Assembly (NCBI RefSeq): GCF_000308755.1 | Contig: NZ_BAGF01000030.1 | Coordinates: 1 to 64,000 of the forward strand | Length of the DNA: 64,000 bases | Reading direction: 5' to 3' | Source of the DNA: Nocardia pneumoniae NBRC 100136 | Lineage (GTDB): Bacteria; Actinomycetota; Actinomycetes; Mycobacteriales; Mycobacteriaceae | Shown: in pieces, positions 1-8,941 of the stretch | Layout of the letters: each line of letters begins with the position of its first letter | Position numbering within the stretch: position 1 is the first letter of the stretch | Notes under the pieces: generated by a model | Told to the model about the DNA's origin: nothing | Database searches by the model: none | Seen by the model: the letters and a program-made list of their open reading frames with translations, nothing else | Position numbers and translations under genes: made by a program

Positions 1-779
1 GCGGCAGGTGCCGGAGCGGGCGCAGGCGCCGGAGCCGGAGCCGGAGCCGGAGCGGGCGCCGGAGCCGGGGCCGGAGCAGCAGCAGCCGGGGCCGGAGCGG
101 GTTCGGGCTTCGGGGCCGGAGCGGGTTCGGGCTTCGGAGCGGGGGCCGGGGCGGCAGCCGCCGGAGCGCCGCTGCCGATCACGCCGAGCTGACCACCGAC
201 CGGAACCACGTCGTCTTCCTGCGCGCTGATCTCCAGCAGGGTGCCCGCGACCGGCGACGGGATCTCGGTGTCGACCTTGTCGGTGGAGACCTCGAGCAGC
301 GGCTCGTCGACGGCGACCTCGTCACCGACCGACTTCAGCCAGCGGGTCACGGTGCCCTCGGTGACGGACTCGCCGAGCTCGGGCATCTTCACCGGAGTGC
401 CCTCGGCGGGCGCGGCGGCAGCGGCGGGGGCGGCCTGAGGTTCGGGGGCAGGCGCTTCCTGCGTGGGGGCGGGCGCCTCCTGCGGGGCGGCGGGAGCCGC
501 GGCCTCCGGAGCGGGCGCGGGCGCGGCCGACGCCGCCTCACCGGGCTCGCTGATCACACCGAGTTCGCCGCCGACCTCGACCACGTCGTCTTCCTGCGCG
601 ACGATCTTCGACAGCACACCGGCCGCGGGGGACGGGATTTCGGTGTCGACCTTGTCGGTGGAGACTTCGAGCAGCGGCTCGTCGACCTCGACCGTGTCTC
701 CTTCCTGCTTCAGCCACCTGGTCACCGTTCCCTCGGTGACGCTCTCACCAAGAGCGGGCATCTGGACGGAGAAGGCCAT
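1..779 (-). CDS. sucB: dihydrolipoamide acyltransferase (E2) of 2-oxoacid dehydrogenase, N-terminal part
   Basis: E2 core subunit of a 2-oxoacid dehydrogenase (DlaT/SucB type); it carries the lipoyl arms that pass acyl groups between E1, the E2 active site and E3. The ATG at 779 follows a GAGGAG ribosome site. Visible are two nearly identical lipoyl domains (about residues 1-75 and 118-195), each with the lipoylated lysine in STDKVDTE, joined by long Ala/Pro/Glu linkers. The peripheral-subunit-binding and catalytic domains lie beyond the window edge, so the gene is 3'-truncated. The duplicated lipoyl DNA is very similar, implying a recent duplication or gene conversion. SucB versus AceF cannot be decided from this part; the Rv2215-like context favours the shared mycobacterial DlaT role. 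Confidence 0.93.
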   Translation of the reverse strand, partial: MAFSVQMPALGESVTEGTVTRWLKQEGDTVEVDEPLLEVSTDKVDTEIPSPAAGVLSKIVAQEDDVVEVGGELGVISEPGEAASAAPAPAPEAAAPAAPQEAPAPTQEAPAPEPQAAPAAAAAPAEGTPVKMPELGESVTEGTVTRWLKSVGDEVAVDEPLLEVSTDKVDTEIPSPVAGTLLEISAQEDDVVPVGGQLGVIGSGAPAAAAPAPAPKPEPAPAPKPEPAPAPAAAAPAPAPAPAPAPAPAPAPAPAPAPA

Positions 780-1039
780 GTCCGTTGACTCCTCTGACTG
801 CTCGACGGGGTTCTACAACAGTTGATCTCGCTGCGGACTCCCGGCGCTGGTCGCGCCGGGGGTCCGGAAGCCACCGATCATTGTGCGTGGCACCGGAGAT
901 CCGTGTGGTTCTTGTACCGCGGTCCATCCTTGCACTCGCTCGCAAGCCATGTAGCACAGGGCGGCGTACTGCGCGGAGCTGGCAGTATGGGAAGACCGGC
1001 GGTGAACATTCTCCGGTGCAGGAAAGGAGGTCGGCGTCG

Positions 1040-1402
1040 TTGAGTTTGCTGGATCGTTTCCGCAGCGGCGCGACCCGGGGTGGTGGCACTCTACGTGGGG
1101 GTTCGGTGCGCGGGGAGGACGCCCGCTACCTGGCCGACTGGGTGCGCACGCACGTGGGCGTCGAAGGCTACGTCGAGCCGAAGACCACGGTGACCGATGT
1201 CACAGTCGTCCTTATTGCCGCTGATGGTGAATGGACGCGCCGGATCGTCGGCGAGCGTGGGGCACAGCGGCTTGCCAAGGATTTGCACATTCCCGTGTAC
1301 GACGTGCGCAAGACGGGATATCCGCAGCGGATGCGCGACTACGACGCCCGCAAGCGGGTGGAGCGGAGGCGGGCGCTCGAGCGGGATCTGTACGACCTCT
1401 GA
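1040..1402 (+). CDS. conserved actinobacterial protein of unknown function (120 aa)
   Basis: I do not recognise the family. The start is taken as TTG 1040 because GGAAAGGAGG (1021-1030) sits 9 nt upstream; an upstream start at 785 would add an unlikely Arg/Ser-rich tail. The protein reads as one small alpha/beta domain: a strand (TDVTVVLIAADGEW), an Arg-rich helix, another strand (IPVYDVRKTGYPQRMRDY) and a strongly charged C-terminal helix (ARKRVERRRALERDL). It is divergent from sucB and convergent with pepA, which is where I would expect this short conserved gene in Nocardia. No catalytic motif is evident. Confidence 0.8.
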   Translation: MSLLDRFRSGATRGGGTLRGGSVRGEDARYLADWVRTHVGVEGYVEPKTTVTDVTVVLIAADGEWTRRIVGERGAQRLAKDLHIPVYDVRKTGYPQRMRDYDARKRVERRRALERDLYDL

Positions 1403-1522
1403 GTGCTCGAGCCGTCCCTTACGCCCGATTTTCGTAAGTAATTTTCCGGGACCGAGCACGAGCTCGACCGGTTCGACCGACGATCACGGCGTTGCCATAG
1501 GGAGAGCTCGCCGACGGGCGAA

Positions 1523-1554
1523 GTGCGTCGTCCGGAGTCGCCCGGACGACGCAC
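1523..1554 (-). terminator. strong hairpin, likely terminator of pepA (bidirectional)
   Basis: Perfect 13-bp inverted repeat GTGCGTCGTCCGG / CCGGACGACGCAC with a 6-nt loop, 8 nt past the pepA stop codon. There is no long T tract, which is common for actinobacterial terminators. It also lies 120 nt past the end of the upstream plus-strand gene and could end both transcripts. Confidence 0.7.
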
Positions 1555-1561
1555 CGCGACG

Positions 1562-3073
1562 TCACTCCGCGGCGATGGACTCCAGCACCGCGATGAGCGT
1601 GCGGACCGGGACGCCGGTGCCGCCCTTGCCGATGTAGCCGAACGGGCCGCCGGTGTTGTACGCCGGACCGGCGACATCGAGATGGGCCCACTGCACGTCC
1701 TCGGGGACGAACTCCTTCAGGAACAGCGCGGCCGAGAGCATGCCGCCCCAGCGGTGCGGCGTCACATTGGCCAGGTCGGCGATCTTGGAGTTCAGATCCG
1801 CGCGAAGCTCGCTGGGAAGCGGCATGGCCCAGCCGTTCTCGCCGACATCGCGGGAGATGCGGGCGACCCGGTCGCGGAAGTCGTCGGTGCCCATCACGCC
1901 GGGTGTGCGTGTGCCGAGCGCGACCATCTGCGCGCCGGTCAGCGTGGCCACGTCGATCAGGTAGTCGGGCTCGTCCTCGCTCGCGCGCACGATCGCGTCG
2001 GCCAGGATCAGGCGGCCCTCGGCGTCGGTGTTGAGCACCTCGACGGTGGTGCCGCCGTACTGGGTGAGCACGTCGCCGGGGCGTTGTGCGGTGGCCGACG
2101 GCATGTTCTCGGCCATCGGCACCGTCGCGATGACGGTGATCGGCAGGCTGAGCCGGGCGGCGAGCAGCGTCGTGGCGATCACGGCCGCCGCACCGGCCAT
2201 GTCGGAGGTCATGTTCTCCATGTTCTGCGCGGGCTTGATGGAGATGCCGCCGGTGTCGAAGGTGATGCCCTTGCCGACCAGCGCGACCTTCTTCGTCCCG
2301 CCCGCGTAGGTGATCCGGATCAGTCGCGGCGGCCGCGAGGAGCCCTTGCCGACCCCGAGCACGCCGCCGTAACCGCCTGCTTCCAGGGCTTTCTCATCCA
2401 GCACCTCGACGGTGAGCCCGGCGGCCTCGGCGAGCTCCCTGGCGCGGGAGGCGAACTCGGCGGGGAACAGGTGGCTGGGCGGGGTGTTCACGAAATCCCG
2501 TGCGGTGGCGACGGCTTCGGCGGTGACCTGCGCGTGGAACAGCGTCTCCTCACCGAATCCCGGCTCCGGCACCAGGAGCTCGACGCGGGCCACGGGCCGC
2601 TCGTCCGGCTTGGGCGCGGACTTGTCCGACCGGAACGGCGTGAACGAGTAGGCGCCCAGGTAGAAGCCCTCCGCCGCGGCGCCGAGATCGAGGCCGGACA
2701 GCGTGGTCACGACCAGTTCGGTGCCGGACAGCGCACGCGCGGCGACACCGGCGGAGCGGCGGATCTGCTCGGCGTCGAGTTTGTCGGCGGCGCCGAGGCC
2801 GACGGCCAGGACGCTGGACACCCCGTCCAGCCCGGCCGGGGCGGGAATGCGAGTGAGCTCCTCGGCCTTGCCCTTCGCCCCCACCGCGCCGAGCTGGTCG
2901 AGCAGTTCCGCGCGGACCTCGGCGGTGAGCACGTCGCCGAACAGGTCCTCGGGCACGATGGCGGGGCCGTTCTCCGAAGAGGTCAACCCGACGACGAGCA
3001 CATCGGTGTCCGCGCCGATGGTCTCGGTGCGTGCCAGTTCCGGTCCGAGCGAGCGATCTGCAACAGCGGTCAT
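1562..3073 (-). CDS. pepA: leucyl aminopeptidase (M17 family)
   Basis: Cytosolic, hexameric, two-metal aminopeptidase that removes N-terminal residues from peptides. The 503-aa length is normal for M17 enzymes. The family signature NTDAEGRL is present, with the metal/active-site lysine region [10 protein letters not shown] and the DMAG segment before it, all in the C-terminal catalytic domain; residues 1-170 form the variable N-terminal domain. ATG 3073 is chosen over GTG 3079 because TAGCCT at 3080-3085 places a -10 box exactly 6 nt upstream, a leaderless arrangement. The upstream tetR gene on the same strand ends only 9 nt away, so read-through is also possible. Homologue of M. tuberculosis PepB (Rv2213) by position. 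Confidence 0.96.
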   Translation of the reverse strand: MTAVADRSLGPELARTETIGADTDVLVVGLTSSENGPAIVPEDLFGDVLTAEVRAELLDQLGAVGAKGKAEELTRIPAPAGLDGVSSVLAVGLGAADKLDAEQIRRSAGVAARALSGTELVVTTLSGLDLGAAAEGFYLGAYSFTPFRSDKSAPKPDERPVARVELLVPEPGFGEETLFHAQVTAEAVATARDFVNTPPSHLFPAEFASRARELAEAAGLTVEVLDEKALEAGGYGGVLGVGKGSSRPPRLIRITYAGGTKKVALVGKGITFDTGGISIKPAQNMENMTSDMAGAAAVIATTLLAARLSLPITVIATVPMAENMPSATAQRPGDVLTQYGGTTVEVLNTDAEGRLILADAIVRASEDEPDYLIDVATLTGAQMVALGTRTPGVMGTDDFRDRVARISRDVGENGWAMPLPSELRADLNSKIADLANVTPHRWGGMLSAALFLKEFVPEDVQWAHLDVAGPAYNTGGPFGYIGKGGTGVPVRTLIAVLESIAAE

Positions 3074-3079
3074 TGGCAC

Positions 3080-3085
3080 AGGCTA
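3080..3085 (-). promoter_or_regulatory. -10 hexamer TAGCCT of pepA (leaderless type)
   Basis: TANNNT hexamer 6 nt before ATG 3073. It contains the TAG stop codon of the upstream tetR gene, so the promoter is embedded in that gene's end. Confidence 0.5.
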
Positions 3086-3886
3086 TTCGGTCGATTCCAG
3101 ATGGCGCACCGCGACGCCGTCGAGTAGCAAATCCACCGAGGTGGCGAGCAGGTCGTCGAAGTCCATGTCGAAGCCGGAGTTCTCGTCGCCGAAGAAACGA
3201 TGCAGGACCGGACGGACCGCGGGATCGAGCAGCTCGGCCGAGTCGTGGCGCAACGCGGACCCGGCGGCGTGGCGGGGATCACCGAAACGGTCGACACGCT
3301 CCGAGCTCCACAGCAGCGCGAGTCCCTGGACCAGGCCCGACAGTGCGAGATAGATCGCGAAGACGGTCCGCCGGTCCAGGTCGGCGCGGTCGAGTGCGGC
3401 GAAGTTTCGTTCCAGGATGTCCAGCAGCGCGGGGCTCAGCGGCGGACGAGTGCGCGCCAGCAGCGGCAACATCCACGGGTGCGCGCGGTAGAGGCGCCAT
3501 TCCTCGTGCGCTTCGTGCCGCAACCGGCGACGCCAGCCGCGGCACTGCGGCCCCGGCGGCGGGATCTCGTTCAGCACCAGCTCCGCCATGCTAGCCAGCA
3601 GCGCTTCCCGGTCGGGGAAGTGACGGTAGAGGCTGGCGGTCGCGACACCGAGCGCACTGGCCAGGCGGCGCATGGTGAGGCCATCGATGCCGTCCCGGTC
3701 GGCCAGTTCGACAGCGGCGCGGGCGATGCCGACCTTGGTGAGCCGGGTCGGGCGGGTCGCGCGGCGGACCGGGACGGACGCGCGGCGGGCACGGTAGGCG
3801 CGGGCCTGACAGGACCGGGAGCAGTACCTGCGCCGACGGCCGCGGGCAGGCTGGGCGAGTTCGCCGCGGCAGATGGCGCACGTCAT
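3083..3886 (-). CDS. TetR-family regulator with N-terminal zinc-ribbon
   Basis: 267-aa one-component repressor. Residues 1-30 carry a treble-clef-like cysteine set (CAIC near the start, then YCSRSC), probably a small zinc ribbon; residues about 50-100 are the TetR helix-turn-helix (GLTMRRLASALGVATASLYRHF); the rest is an all-helical ligand and dimer domain ending in the TetR C-terminal type. ATG 3886 (MTCAICRG) is preferred over an ATG 66 nt upstream because the latter lies inside an operator-like palindrome. Divergent from a GNAT gene, with two inverted repeats between them, so it probably controls itself and the GNAT gene. The ligand is unknown. Confidence 0.88.
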   Translation of the reverse strand: MTCAICRGELAQPARGRRRRYCSRSCQARAYRARRASVPVRRATRPTRLTKVGIARAAVELADRDGIDGLTMRRLASALGVATASLYRHFPDREALLASMAELVLNEIPPPGPQCRGWRRRLRHEAHEEWRLYRAHPWMLPLLARTRPPLSPALLDILERNFAALDRADLDRRTVFAIYLALSGLVQGLALLWSSERVDRFGDPRHAAGSALRHDSAELLDPAVRPVLHRFFGDENSGFDMDFDDLLATSVDLLLDGVAVRHLESTE

Positions 3887-3897
3887 GACGGCTCCCG

Positions 3898-3925
3898 TTT
3901 CGACACACGAACAGGTGTGACGAAA
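3898..3925. promoter_or_regulatory. imperfect palindrome, candidate TetR operator
   Basis: Arms TTTCGACACAC (3898-3908) and GTGTGACGAAA (3915-3925) around a 6-nt centre, one mismatch in 11. It starts 12 nt upstream of the tetR ATG, the usual place for autorepression. Confidence 0.6.
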
Positions 3926-3944
3926 TACTAGCAAGGCACCTATG

Positions 3945-3964
3945 GCCTGCATAAATTTGCAGGC
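3945..3964. promoter_or_regulatory. 20-bp palindrome, candidate TetR operator
   Basis: GCCTGCA / TGCAGGC, perfect 7-bp arms around TAAATT, in the middle of the tetR/GNAT divergent gap. The AT-rich centre may overlap a promoter. Its sequence differs from the palindrome at 3898-3925, so only one of the two may be the TetR site. Confidence 0.6.
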
Positions 3965-3996
3965 ACAACACGATGTTCACATCGAAAGGGGCGGCA

Positions 3997-4602
3997 ATGG
4001 AGATCACCGTTCGGCAGGCGACCGTCACCGACCGGGACGCGCTCATCGAGGCGTTCGGCGCGGCCAGCGCGGACGAGGTGGTGACGGCCTGGGTGCTGGA
4101 GGGGGAACCCGACGCGAGCGTCCGGACCGATTTCGTGCCGGGGTTGATCGACCGCGCGTTGTGGGAGGACGAGATCTGGGTGGCGGGCGCGGGGGAGGAG
4201 ATCTGGTCGGTCTCGATCTGGCAGCACGTCACGTCGGCCCAGCGGTTCGCCGACGAGGCCGCCGAGATGCGGGCGAGCGCCGAGCAGGCTCCGGGCATGC
4301 GGGTGCTGGAGCGCGTCGCGTACCTGACCGACTTGCTCGCCAGGGAACATCCGCGCGAGTTTCCGCACCGGTACCTGCAAGTGATCGTCACGGTGCCGGA
4401 ACATCGTGGCAAAGGGGCGGGTGCGGCGATCCTCGCCGATCGGTTGAAAACGGCGTCCGAAGCGTCGGTCCCGGCATTCCTGGAAGCGAGCACGCAACGA
4501 TCCGCTCGCCTGTACAGCCGGTGCGGGTTCGCTCCAACCGGAACGACGCACACGCTCCCCGAGAACGGTCCGACCCTCATCCCGATGTGGTTTCGCCCTT
4601 AG
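3997..4602 (+). CDS. GNAT-family N-acetyltransferase
   Basis: 201-aa acetyl-CoA-dependent acyltransferase of unknown substrate. The acetyl-CoA loop is visible as VPEHRGKGAG (about residues 137-146), preceded by the beta-4 strand YLQVIVTV and followed by the family's C-terminal FLEASTQRSARLYSRCGF segment. ATG 3997 is chosen over ATG 3973 because GAAAGGGG (3984-3991) is 5 nt upstream. Divergently paired with the zinc-ribbon TetR, so expression probably responds to that regulator's ligand; a detoxification role is plausible but inferred. Confidence 0.88.
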   Translation: MEITVRQATVTDRDALIEAFGAASADEVVTAWVLEGEPDASVRTDFVPGLIDRALWEDEIWVAGAGEEIWSVSIWQHVTSAQRFADEAAEMRASAEQAPGMRVLERVAYLTDLLAREHPREFPHRYLQVIVTVPEHRGKGAGAAILADRLKTASEASVPAFLEASTQRSARLYSRCGFAPTGTTHTLPENGPTLIPMWFRP

Positions 4603-4612
4603 CGACTCCGGA

Positions 4613-4618
4613 TAAGCT
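4613..4618 (+). promoter_or_regulatory. -10 hexamer TAAGCT of gcvT (leaderless type)
   Basis: TANNNT hexamer 6 nt before GTG 4625; no Shine-Dalgarno is visible before that start. Confidence 0.5.
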
Positions 4619-4624
4619 CGGCTG

Positions 4625-5725
4625 GTGACCGAGACGAGCCTGCTGCGAGGACCCATTCATACCGTGCACGTCGAATTGGGTGCCACCTTCGCGCCGTTCG
4701 GCGGCTGGGAGATGCCGGTGTCCTATGCGGGGACGGTGACCGAGCATCAGGCGGTCCGCACGACGGTCGGGCTGTTCGACGTCAGCCATCTGGGCAAGGC
4801 GACCGTGCGCGGGCCCGGCGCCGCGGCGTTCGTGAACTCCGCTTTCACCAACGATCTCGACCGAATCCGGCCGGGCAAGGCGCAGTACACGCTGTGCTGC
4901 GCGCCGGACGGGGGAGTGATCGACGACCTGATCGCCTACTACGTGAGCGACGACGAGATCTTCCTGGTGCCGAACGCGGCCAACACCGCCGCGGTGGTCG
5001 CGGAACTGCGGAAGGCCGCGCCCGAAGGCATCACCGTGACCGAGGAGCACCGCGACTACGCCGTGTTCGCCGTGCAGGGTCCGCGCTCGACCGAGGTACT
5101 GACCGCACTCGGGTTGCCCACCGACCTCGAGTACATGGCCTACGCCGACGCCGAATGGGACGCTCGCCCCGTCCGGGTGTGCCGCACCGGCTACACCGGC
5201 GAGCACGGCTACGAGCTGCTGCCGCGCTGGGACGACGCCGAACCGCTGTTCCGCGCCCTGGTCGACCAGGTGCGCGCCGCCGAGGGGCAGGTCGCCGGGC
5301 TCGGCGCCCGCGACACGCTGCGCACCGAGATGGGCTACCCGCTGCACGGGCACGAACTCTCCCTGGAGATCTCACCGGTGCAGGCGCGCTGCGGCTGGGC
5401 GGTCGGCTGGAAGAAGCCGGAGTTCTGGGGCAAAGCCGCTCTCGAGCAGGAGAAGTCGGCCGGTCCGCGCCGAATCCTGCTGGGACTGAAGGCACTCGAC
5501 CGCGGCGTGCTGCGGCAGGGGCAGACGGTGTTGCGCGAGGGCGAGCCGGTCGGCGAAACCACCTCGGGCACCTTCTCGCCCACCCTCAAGGTCGGCATCG
5601 CCTTGGCCCTGCTCGACACGTCGGCGGCGATCGAGCCCGGCGCCGAGGTCGAGGTCGACGTCCGCGGCCGCCGCCTGCGCTGCGAAGTCGTCCGCCCACC
5701 CTTCGTGGACACCAAGACCAAATAG
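4625..5725 (+). CDS. gcvT: glycine cleavage system aminomethyltransferase (T protein)
   Basis: Transfers the methylene carbon from aminomethylated H protein to tetrahydrofolate, releasing ammonia. The 366-aa length matches the family. The folate-binding N-terminal half is seen in [13 protein letters not shown] and [16 protein letters not shown]; the later [19 protein letters not shown] segment is the standard T-protein motif, followed by the C-terminal barrel. GTG 4625 is the start used by the ORF's first conserved residues and has a leaderless promoter. The P, H and L proteins are not nearby. Position matches M. tuberculosis Rv2211c. Confidence 0.96.
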   Translation: MTETSLLRGPIHTVHVELGATFAPFGGWEMPVSYAGTVTEHQAVRTTVGLFDVSHLGKATVRGPGAAAFVNSAFTNDLDRIRPGKAQYTLCCAPDGGVIDDLIAYYVSDDEIFLVPNAANTAAVVAELRKAAPEGITVTEEHRDYAVFAVQGPRSTEVLTALGLPTDLEYMAYADAEWDARPVRVCRTGYTGEHGYELLPRWDDAEPLFRALVDQVRAAEGQVAGLGARDTLRTEMGYPLHGHELSLEISPVQARCGWAVGWKKPEFWGKAALEQEKSAGPRRILLGLKALDRGVLRQGQTVLREGEPVGETTSGTFSPTLKVGIALALLDTSAAIEPGAEVEVDVRGRRLRCEVVRPPFVDTKTK

Positions 5726-5950
5726 TCAGCGCCCGCGTGGCGGGGTCGCGCCTCGTGGACACGGCGGGCTGTGCGGCTCGTCGGAGGAACCGGTTGGCAC
5801 CTGCCGCGTCAGCGCCGCCGGAGCGAAACCCTGCCACGCCGGGGGCCGACCGGCGGGCGGCGGTTGGGTCAGGTGAGCGCGGCGTGCGACCGGGACGCTG
5901 ACCCAGGAAGTATCGCGTGGACCGTGGGTAGCTGGCCGAATCGGTCCGGA

Positions 5951-5956
5951 TAGGAT
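5951..5956 (+). promoter_or_regulatory. -10 hexamer TAGGAT of ilvE (leaderless type)
   Basis: TANNNT hexamer 7 nt before ATG 5964. The internal AGGA could also act as a weak Shine-Dalgarno, so leaderless initiation is likely but not certain. The 238-nt gap upstream of it, after gcvT, shows no other gene or clear terminator. Confidence 0.5.
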
Positions 5957-5963
5957 CGTCGGC

Positions 5964-7061
5964 ATGACCGCTGCCGCACAGTTCACCCGTGTTCCGCATC
6001 CTGCGCCCGTTCCGGCGCAGCGGCGACAAGAGGTACTGGCGGCGCCCGGGTTCGGACGGTACTTCACCGATCACATGGTCTCCATCGATTACGTCGACGG
6101 CGCGTGGACGAACGCGCGCGTCGAGCCGTACGGCCCGCTGTCGTTGGATCCGGCGACGATGGTGTTCCATTACGGCCAGGCCATCTTCGAGGGACTCAAG
6201 GCCTACCGCCAGGGCGACGGCAGCGTCTCGTGCTTCCGCATCGACGCCAACGCGGCGCGTTTCCGTAGGTCGGCTCGTCGCATGGCGATGGCCGAGCTGC
6301 CCGACGAGCTGTTCATCGAGTCGGTGCGGCAACTGCTCGAGGTCGACCAGGAGTGGGTGCCCGCGGCGGGCGGCGAGGAATCGCTGTACCTGCGGCCGTT
6401 CATGTTCGCGACCGAAGCGGGCCTGGGCGTGAAACCCGCCGCCTCATACAAGTACCTGCTGCTGGGTTCCCCGGCGGGCGCGTACTTCCCGCGCGGCGTC
6501 AAGCCGGTGCGCGTGTGGCTGTCCACCGAATACGTGCGCGCCGCGCCGGGCGGCACGGGTGAGGCCAAGGTCGCGGGCAACTACGCCGCCTCGCTGCTGG
6601 CCCAGGCCGAAGCCTCCGCCAAGGGATGCGATCAGGTGGTGTGGCTGGACGCGTGCGAGCGCCGCTACGTCGAGGAGATGGGCACCAACAACCTGTTCTT
6701 CGTCTTCGGATCCGGCTCCGAGGCGCGCTTGGTCACCCCGGAGCTGTCCGGCTCGCTGCTGCCCGGCATCACCCGTGACTCGCTGCTGACCCTCGCCGCC
6801 GACTCCGGCTACCCGGTCGAGGAGCGCAAGATCTCCGTGGAGGAGTGGCGCAAGGGCGCCGAATCCGGTGAGATCACCGAGGTTTTCGCCTGCGGCACCG
6901 CCGCGGTGATCACTCCGGTCGGCTGGGTCCGTTCCGGTGAGGGCGAGTTCACCATCGGCGGCGGCGAGCCCGGCGAGGTCACCATGGCCCTGCGCGACAC
7001 TCTCACCGGCATCCAGCGTGGCACTTTCGCCGATATCCACGGGTGGATGCGCCGGATGTGA
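5964..7061 (+). CDS. ilvE: branched-chain amino acid aminotransferase
   Basis: PLP-dependent fold-type IV transaminase that makes or degrades Leu, Ile and Val with 2-oxoglutarate/glutamate. 365 aa, normal for the family. The PLP lysine lies in [12 protein letters not shown] (about residue 204); the conserved [12 protein letters not shown] and phosphate-binding [11 protein letters not shown] segments follow. Convergent with the MBL hydrolase: the two stop codons are separated by one base. Matches Rv2210c in the reference order. Confidence 0.97.
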   Translation: MTAAAQFTRVPHPAPVPAQRRQEVLAAPGFGRYFTDHMVSIDYVDGAWTNARVEPYGPLSLDPATMVFHYGQAIFEGLKAYRQGDGSVSCFRIDANAARFRRSARRMAMAELPDELFIESVRQLLEVDQEWVPAAGGEESLYLRPFMFATEAGLGVKPAASYKYLLLGSPAGAYFPRGVKPVRVWLSTEYVRAAPGGTGEAKVAGNYAASLLAQAEASAKGCDQVVWLDACERRYVEEMGTNNLFFVFGSGSEARLVTPELSGSLLPGITRDSLLTLAADSGYPVEERKISVEEWRKGAESGEITEVFACGTAAVITPVGWVRSGEGEFTIGGGEPGEVTMALRDTLTGIQRGTFADIHGWMRRM

Positions 7062-7062
7062 C

Positions 7063-7776
7063 TCAGCCCGGCATGAGCATGCGCCACTGCTCGAGGGTCT
7101 GCGGACGCATGACGTAGTTTTTGTCCCGGACAGTGGACAGCGCCGCGCTGGGTTCCTGCGAATACCAGTGGCCCGGGTAGACCACCGGGTCACCGGCGAG
7201 TCCGGCGAGGTAGCGCAGGCTGCGGAACATTTCGTCCGAGTCGCCGCCGGGGAAATCGGTGCGGCCGCAGCCGTCGACGAACAGGGTGTCGCCGGCGATC
7301 AGCCGGTTGTCGAACAGAAAGCATTGGCTGCCCGGCGTGTGCCCGGGCGTGTGTAGTAATTCGATGTCGAATGCGCCGACGGTCACCTTGTCACCGTGCT
7401 CGTGACCGGTCAGCTCGCTCTCGGCGATCCCGGTGACGCTGGCCACCCACGGCAGCTCTTTGGCGTTGACATGCACTGGGACACTTGTCTTTTCGAGTAG
7501 TTCGCGCACGCCGCGCAGGGTGAAGCCGAGCATCGTGCCGCCCACGTGGTCGGGGTGGTGGTGGGTGGCGAGCACTCCGCTCAGCCGCAGTCCGTCTCCT
7601 TCGGCGATGTCCACCAGGTCGCCCGCGGCGTAGGCCGGATCGACCACAACGCATTCGCCCGTCTCCCGATCGCCGATCAAGTACGCGAAGTTGCGCATCT
7701 GCGTCGCGATCGGATCGCCCACGGCGTAGTCGCGTCCCGACAACAGCTGGCGAAAATACAGGCGCTCAGAAGACAT
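7063..7776 (-). CDS. MBL-fold metallohydrolase (glyoxalase II / persulfide dioxygenase type)
   Basis: 237-aa cytosolic metallo-beta-lactamase-fold enzyme. Zinc/iron ligands are visible in ATHHHPDHVGG (HxHxDH), HTPGHTPGSQC, and IAGDTLFVDGCGRTDFPGG with the bridging Asp; PGHWYSQEP near the end supplies the last His. The GRTDFPGGD pattern is close to ETHE1-like persulfide dioxygenases, but hydroxyacylglutathione-hydrolase-like activity on a mycothiol thioester is equally possible. ATG 7776 is chosen because TAAGGT lies 7 nt upstream; a 40-residue upstream extension is low-complexity. Confidence 0.9.
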   Translation of the reverse strand: MSSERLYFRQLLSGRDYAVGDPIATQMRNFAYLIGDRETGECVVVDPAYAAGDLVDIAEGDGLRLSGVLATHHHPDHVGGTMLGFTLRGVRELLEKTSVPVHVNAKELPWVASVTGIAESELTGHEHGDKVTVGAFDIELLHTPGHTPGSQCFLFDNRLIAGDTLFVDGCGRTDFPGGDSDEMFRSLRYLAGLAGDPVVYPGHWYSQEPSAALSTVRDKNYVMRPQTLEQWRMLMPG

Positions 7777-7783
7777 ACAGCAC

Positions 7784-7789
7784 ACCTTA
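7784..7789 (-). promoter_or_regulatory. -10 hexamer TAAGGT of the MBL hydrolase gene
   Basis: TANNNT hexamer 7 nt before ATG 7776. AAGGTG overlaps it and could serve as a Shine-Dalgarno if the transcript starts upstream. Confidence 0.4.
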
Positions 7790-8012
7790 TTGCCCGACCC
7801 AGACGCTTCGCGCGCCGCGGCCGGAAAAATTCCAGTGGCGCGAACTCCGGTCGGCGTCGCCGTCGACCAGGTCCTCGCGACCGGCCCGGGCTGCACCCGG
7901 ATGATTGCCAGGAGTTGTCCAACTGAAACCGCTCCACCTCACATAGCCCTGTATCGGGGGTAAACTCCGGTTTGCCAGTAAGTGTCTGAACTGTGAACGC
8001 AACGGAGTGGCT

Positions 8013-8441
8013 ATGAACATTTCCGAAGGCGCGGTACACGCGATCACCTGGACAGCCGACGCGACGACGGCCGCGGCCGGTGCCGTGGGCGGCGCCGCCG
8101 TCAACGGCGTGATCGGCGGCATGCGGGGCGCCGCGACCGGCGTGCAGAACGGGCTGCGCAGAGGCAGCCATTCGACACCGGCGGCCGCGCTGACCTTGGC
8201 GGCGATCGGCGCCGCGGGTTTGGTGGACTGGCCGGTGCTGCTGGGCGTCGGAGGCGCCGCCCTGGTGGTCCGGCAGCTCGGTCAGCGGTCGGGCAGGCAC
8301 TCGGCGCCCGACGCTGCCGGTCGTCCCGGACAGCTCGAGCCGGGTCAGGAAGCAGACCAGACGCCCCGCCAAGGCGACGAAGGCGTGACCGCCGCGGATA
8401 AGAGCGCGGCCCGGCCTTCCCCGAGCAAGTCTCAGCCGTAG
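8013..8441 (+). CDS. small predicted membrane protein with DWPV segment (142 aa)
   Basis: Unrecognised. The N-terminal 45 residues are Ala/Gly-rich (AGAVGGAAVNGVIGGMRGAATG), residues about 52-90 form one or two hydrophobic segments containing GLVDWPVLLGVGGAALVV, and the C-terminal 50 residues are charged and disordered. ATG 8013 follows GGAG by 5 nt. The hydrophobic core resembles that of the 88-aa protein at 8942-9208 (IIEWPVALALAAG), so the two may be distant paralogues or interaction partners. Confidence 0.75.
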   Translation: MNISEGAVHAITWTADATTAAAGAVGGAAVNGVIGGMRGAATGVQNGLRRGSHSTPAAALTLAAIGAAGLVDWPVLLGVGGAALVVRQLGQRSGRHSAPDAAGRPGQLEPGQEADQTPRQGDEGVTAADKSAARPSPSKSQP

Positions 8442-8749
8442 ACGTGGACCTGAGCCGACTGGTACGGATTTACGCGGCCATGCACCTACGGGCCGTCGGC
8501 ACGGGTGTTGCCGTAGTTACTGCCGCGTGTGCAGGCCTGGCGACCATGCCGGTGCGCACGATGCCTGCCGCCCGCGCTAGCGGGGCGATCACCGAGGCCG
8601 CGTGGGGGGCCGCTCGGCTCGCTGTTTGTGCTCGGCGCGCTCATCAGCACGCCGGGGACGAGTCAACCGCCGGGTCAGGTCGGTTGGTGGCGGGCGTTAC
8701 CGGCCACCGCTGCGCGTCTGTTCGCTGCGCGCGGTCGGCAACGCGATGG
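8442..8749. other. 308-nt gap, no confident gene; possible frameshifted remnant
   Basis: A plus-strand frame from GTG 8444 reads about 55 plausible residues (SRLVRIYAAMHLRAVG onward) and then degenerates; a different frame from about 8605 reads another plausible stretch (SLFVLGALISTPGTS, then WWRALPATAARLF). Together they suggest a decayed small membrane protein, but no family could be recognised. Confidence 0.25.
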
Positions 8750-8887
8750 TCAGTCGACGATCTCGATGATCCCCAGGCGCCACAGCACCGCGTACACCTC
8801 GCGCAACGGCACGGTCAGCACCTGTGTCAGCGCGTCCGTCAGCGGATCCGAGCCTTTGCCTGCACCAGTTGTCGTCACGCTCGACAC
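8750..8887 (-). CDS. candidate short protein (45 aa), Rep-like/unknown
   Basis: Too short for standard ORF limits. From GTG 8887 the frame encodes a soluble peptide ending VPLREVYAVLWRLGIIEIVD; third codon positions in the last 30 codons are almost all G or C, as in real genes here. GGGG lies 8 nt before GTG 8887; a second GTG at 8878 is possible. Divergent from the 88-aa gene. Function unknown; coding is inferred from codon bias only. Confidence 0.4.
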   Translation of the reverse strand: MSSVTTTGAGKGSDPLTDALTQVLTVPLREVYAVLWRLGIIEIVD

Positions 8888-8941
8888 CGTGCTGGCCCCA
8901 AGCGTCGAAATCTCGAATACATCATGACCGGGAGGCAACAA

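Noticed and set aside
785..1039. Longer N-terminus for the 120-aa protein at 1040
   Set aside because: The extension is Arg/Ser-rich with shadow-like composition; a strong ribosome site supports TTG 1040.
1523..3127. 534-aa ORF on the plus strand opposite pepA
   Set aside because: Antisense shadow of a well-conserved M17 peptidase; high-GC DNA leaves the complementary frame open.
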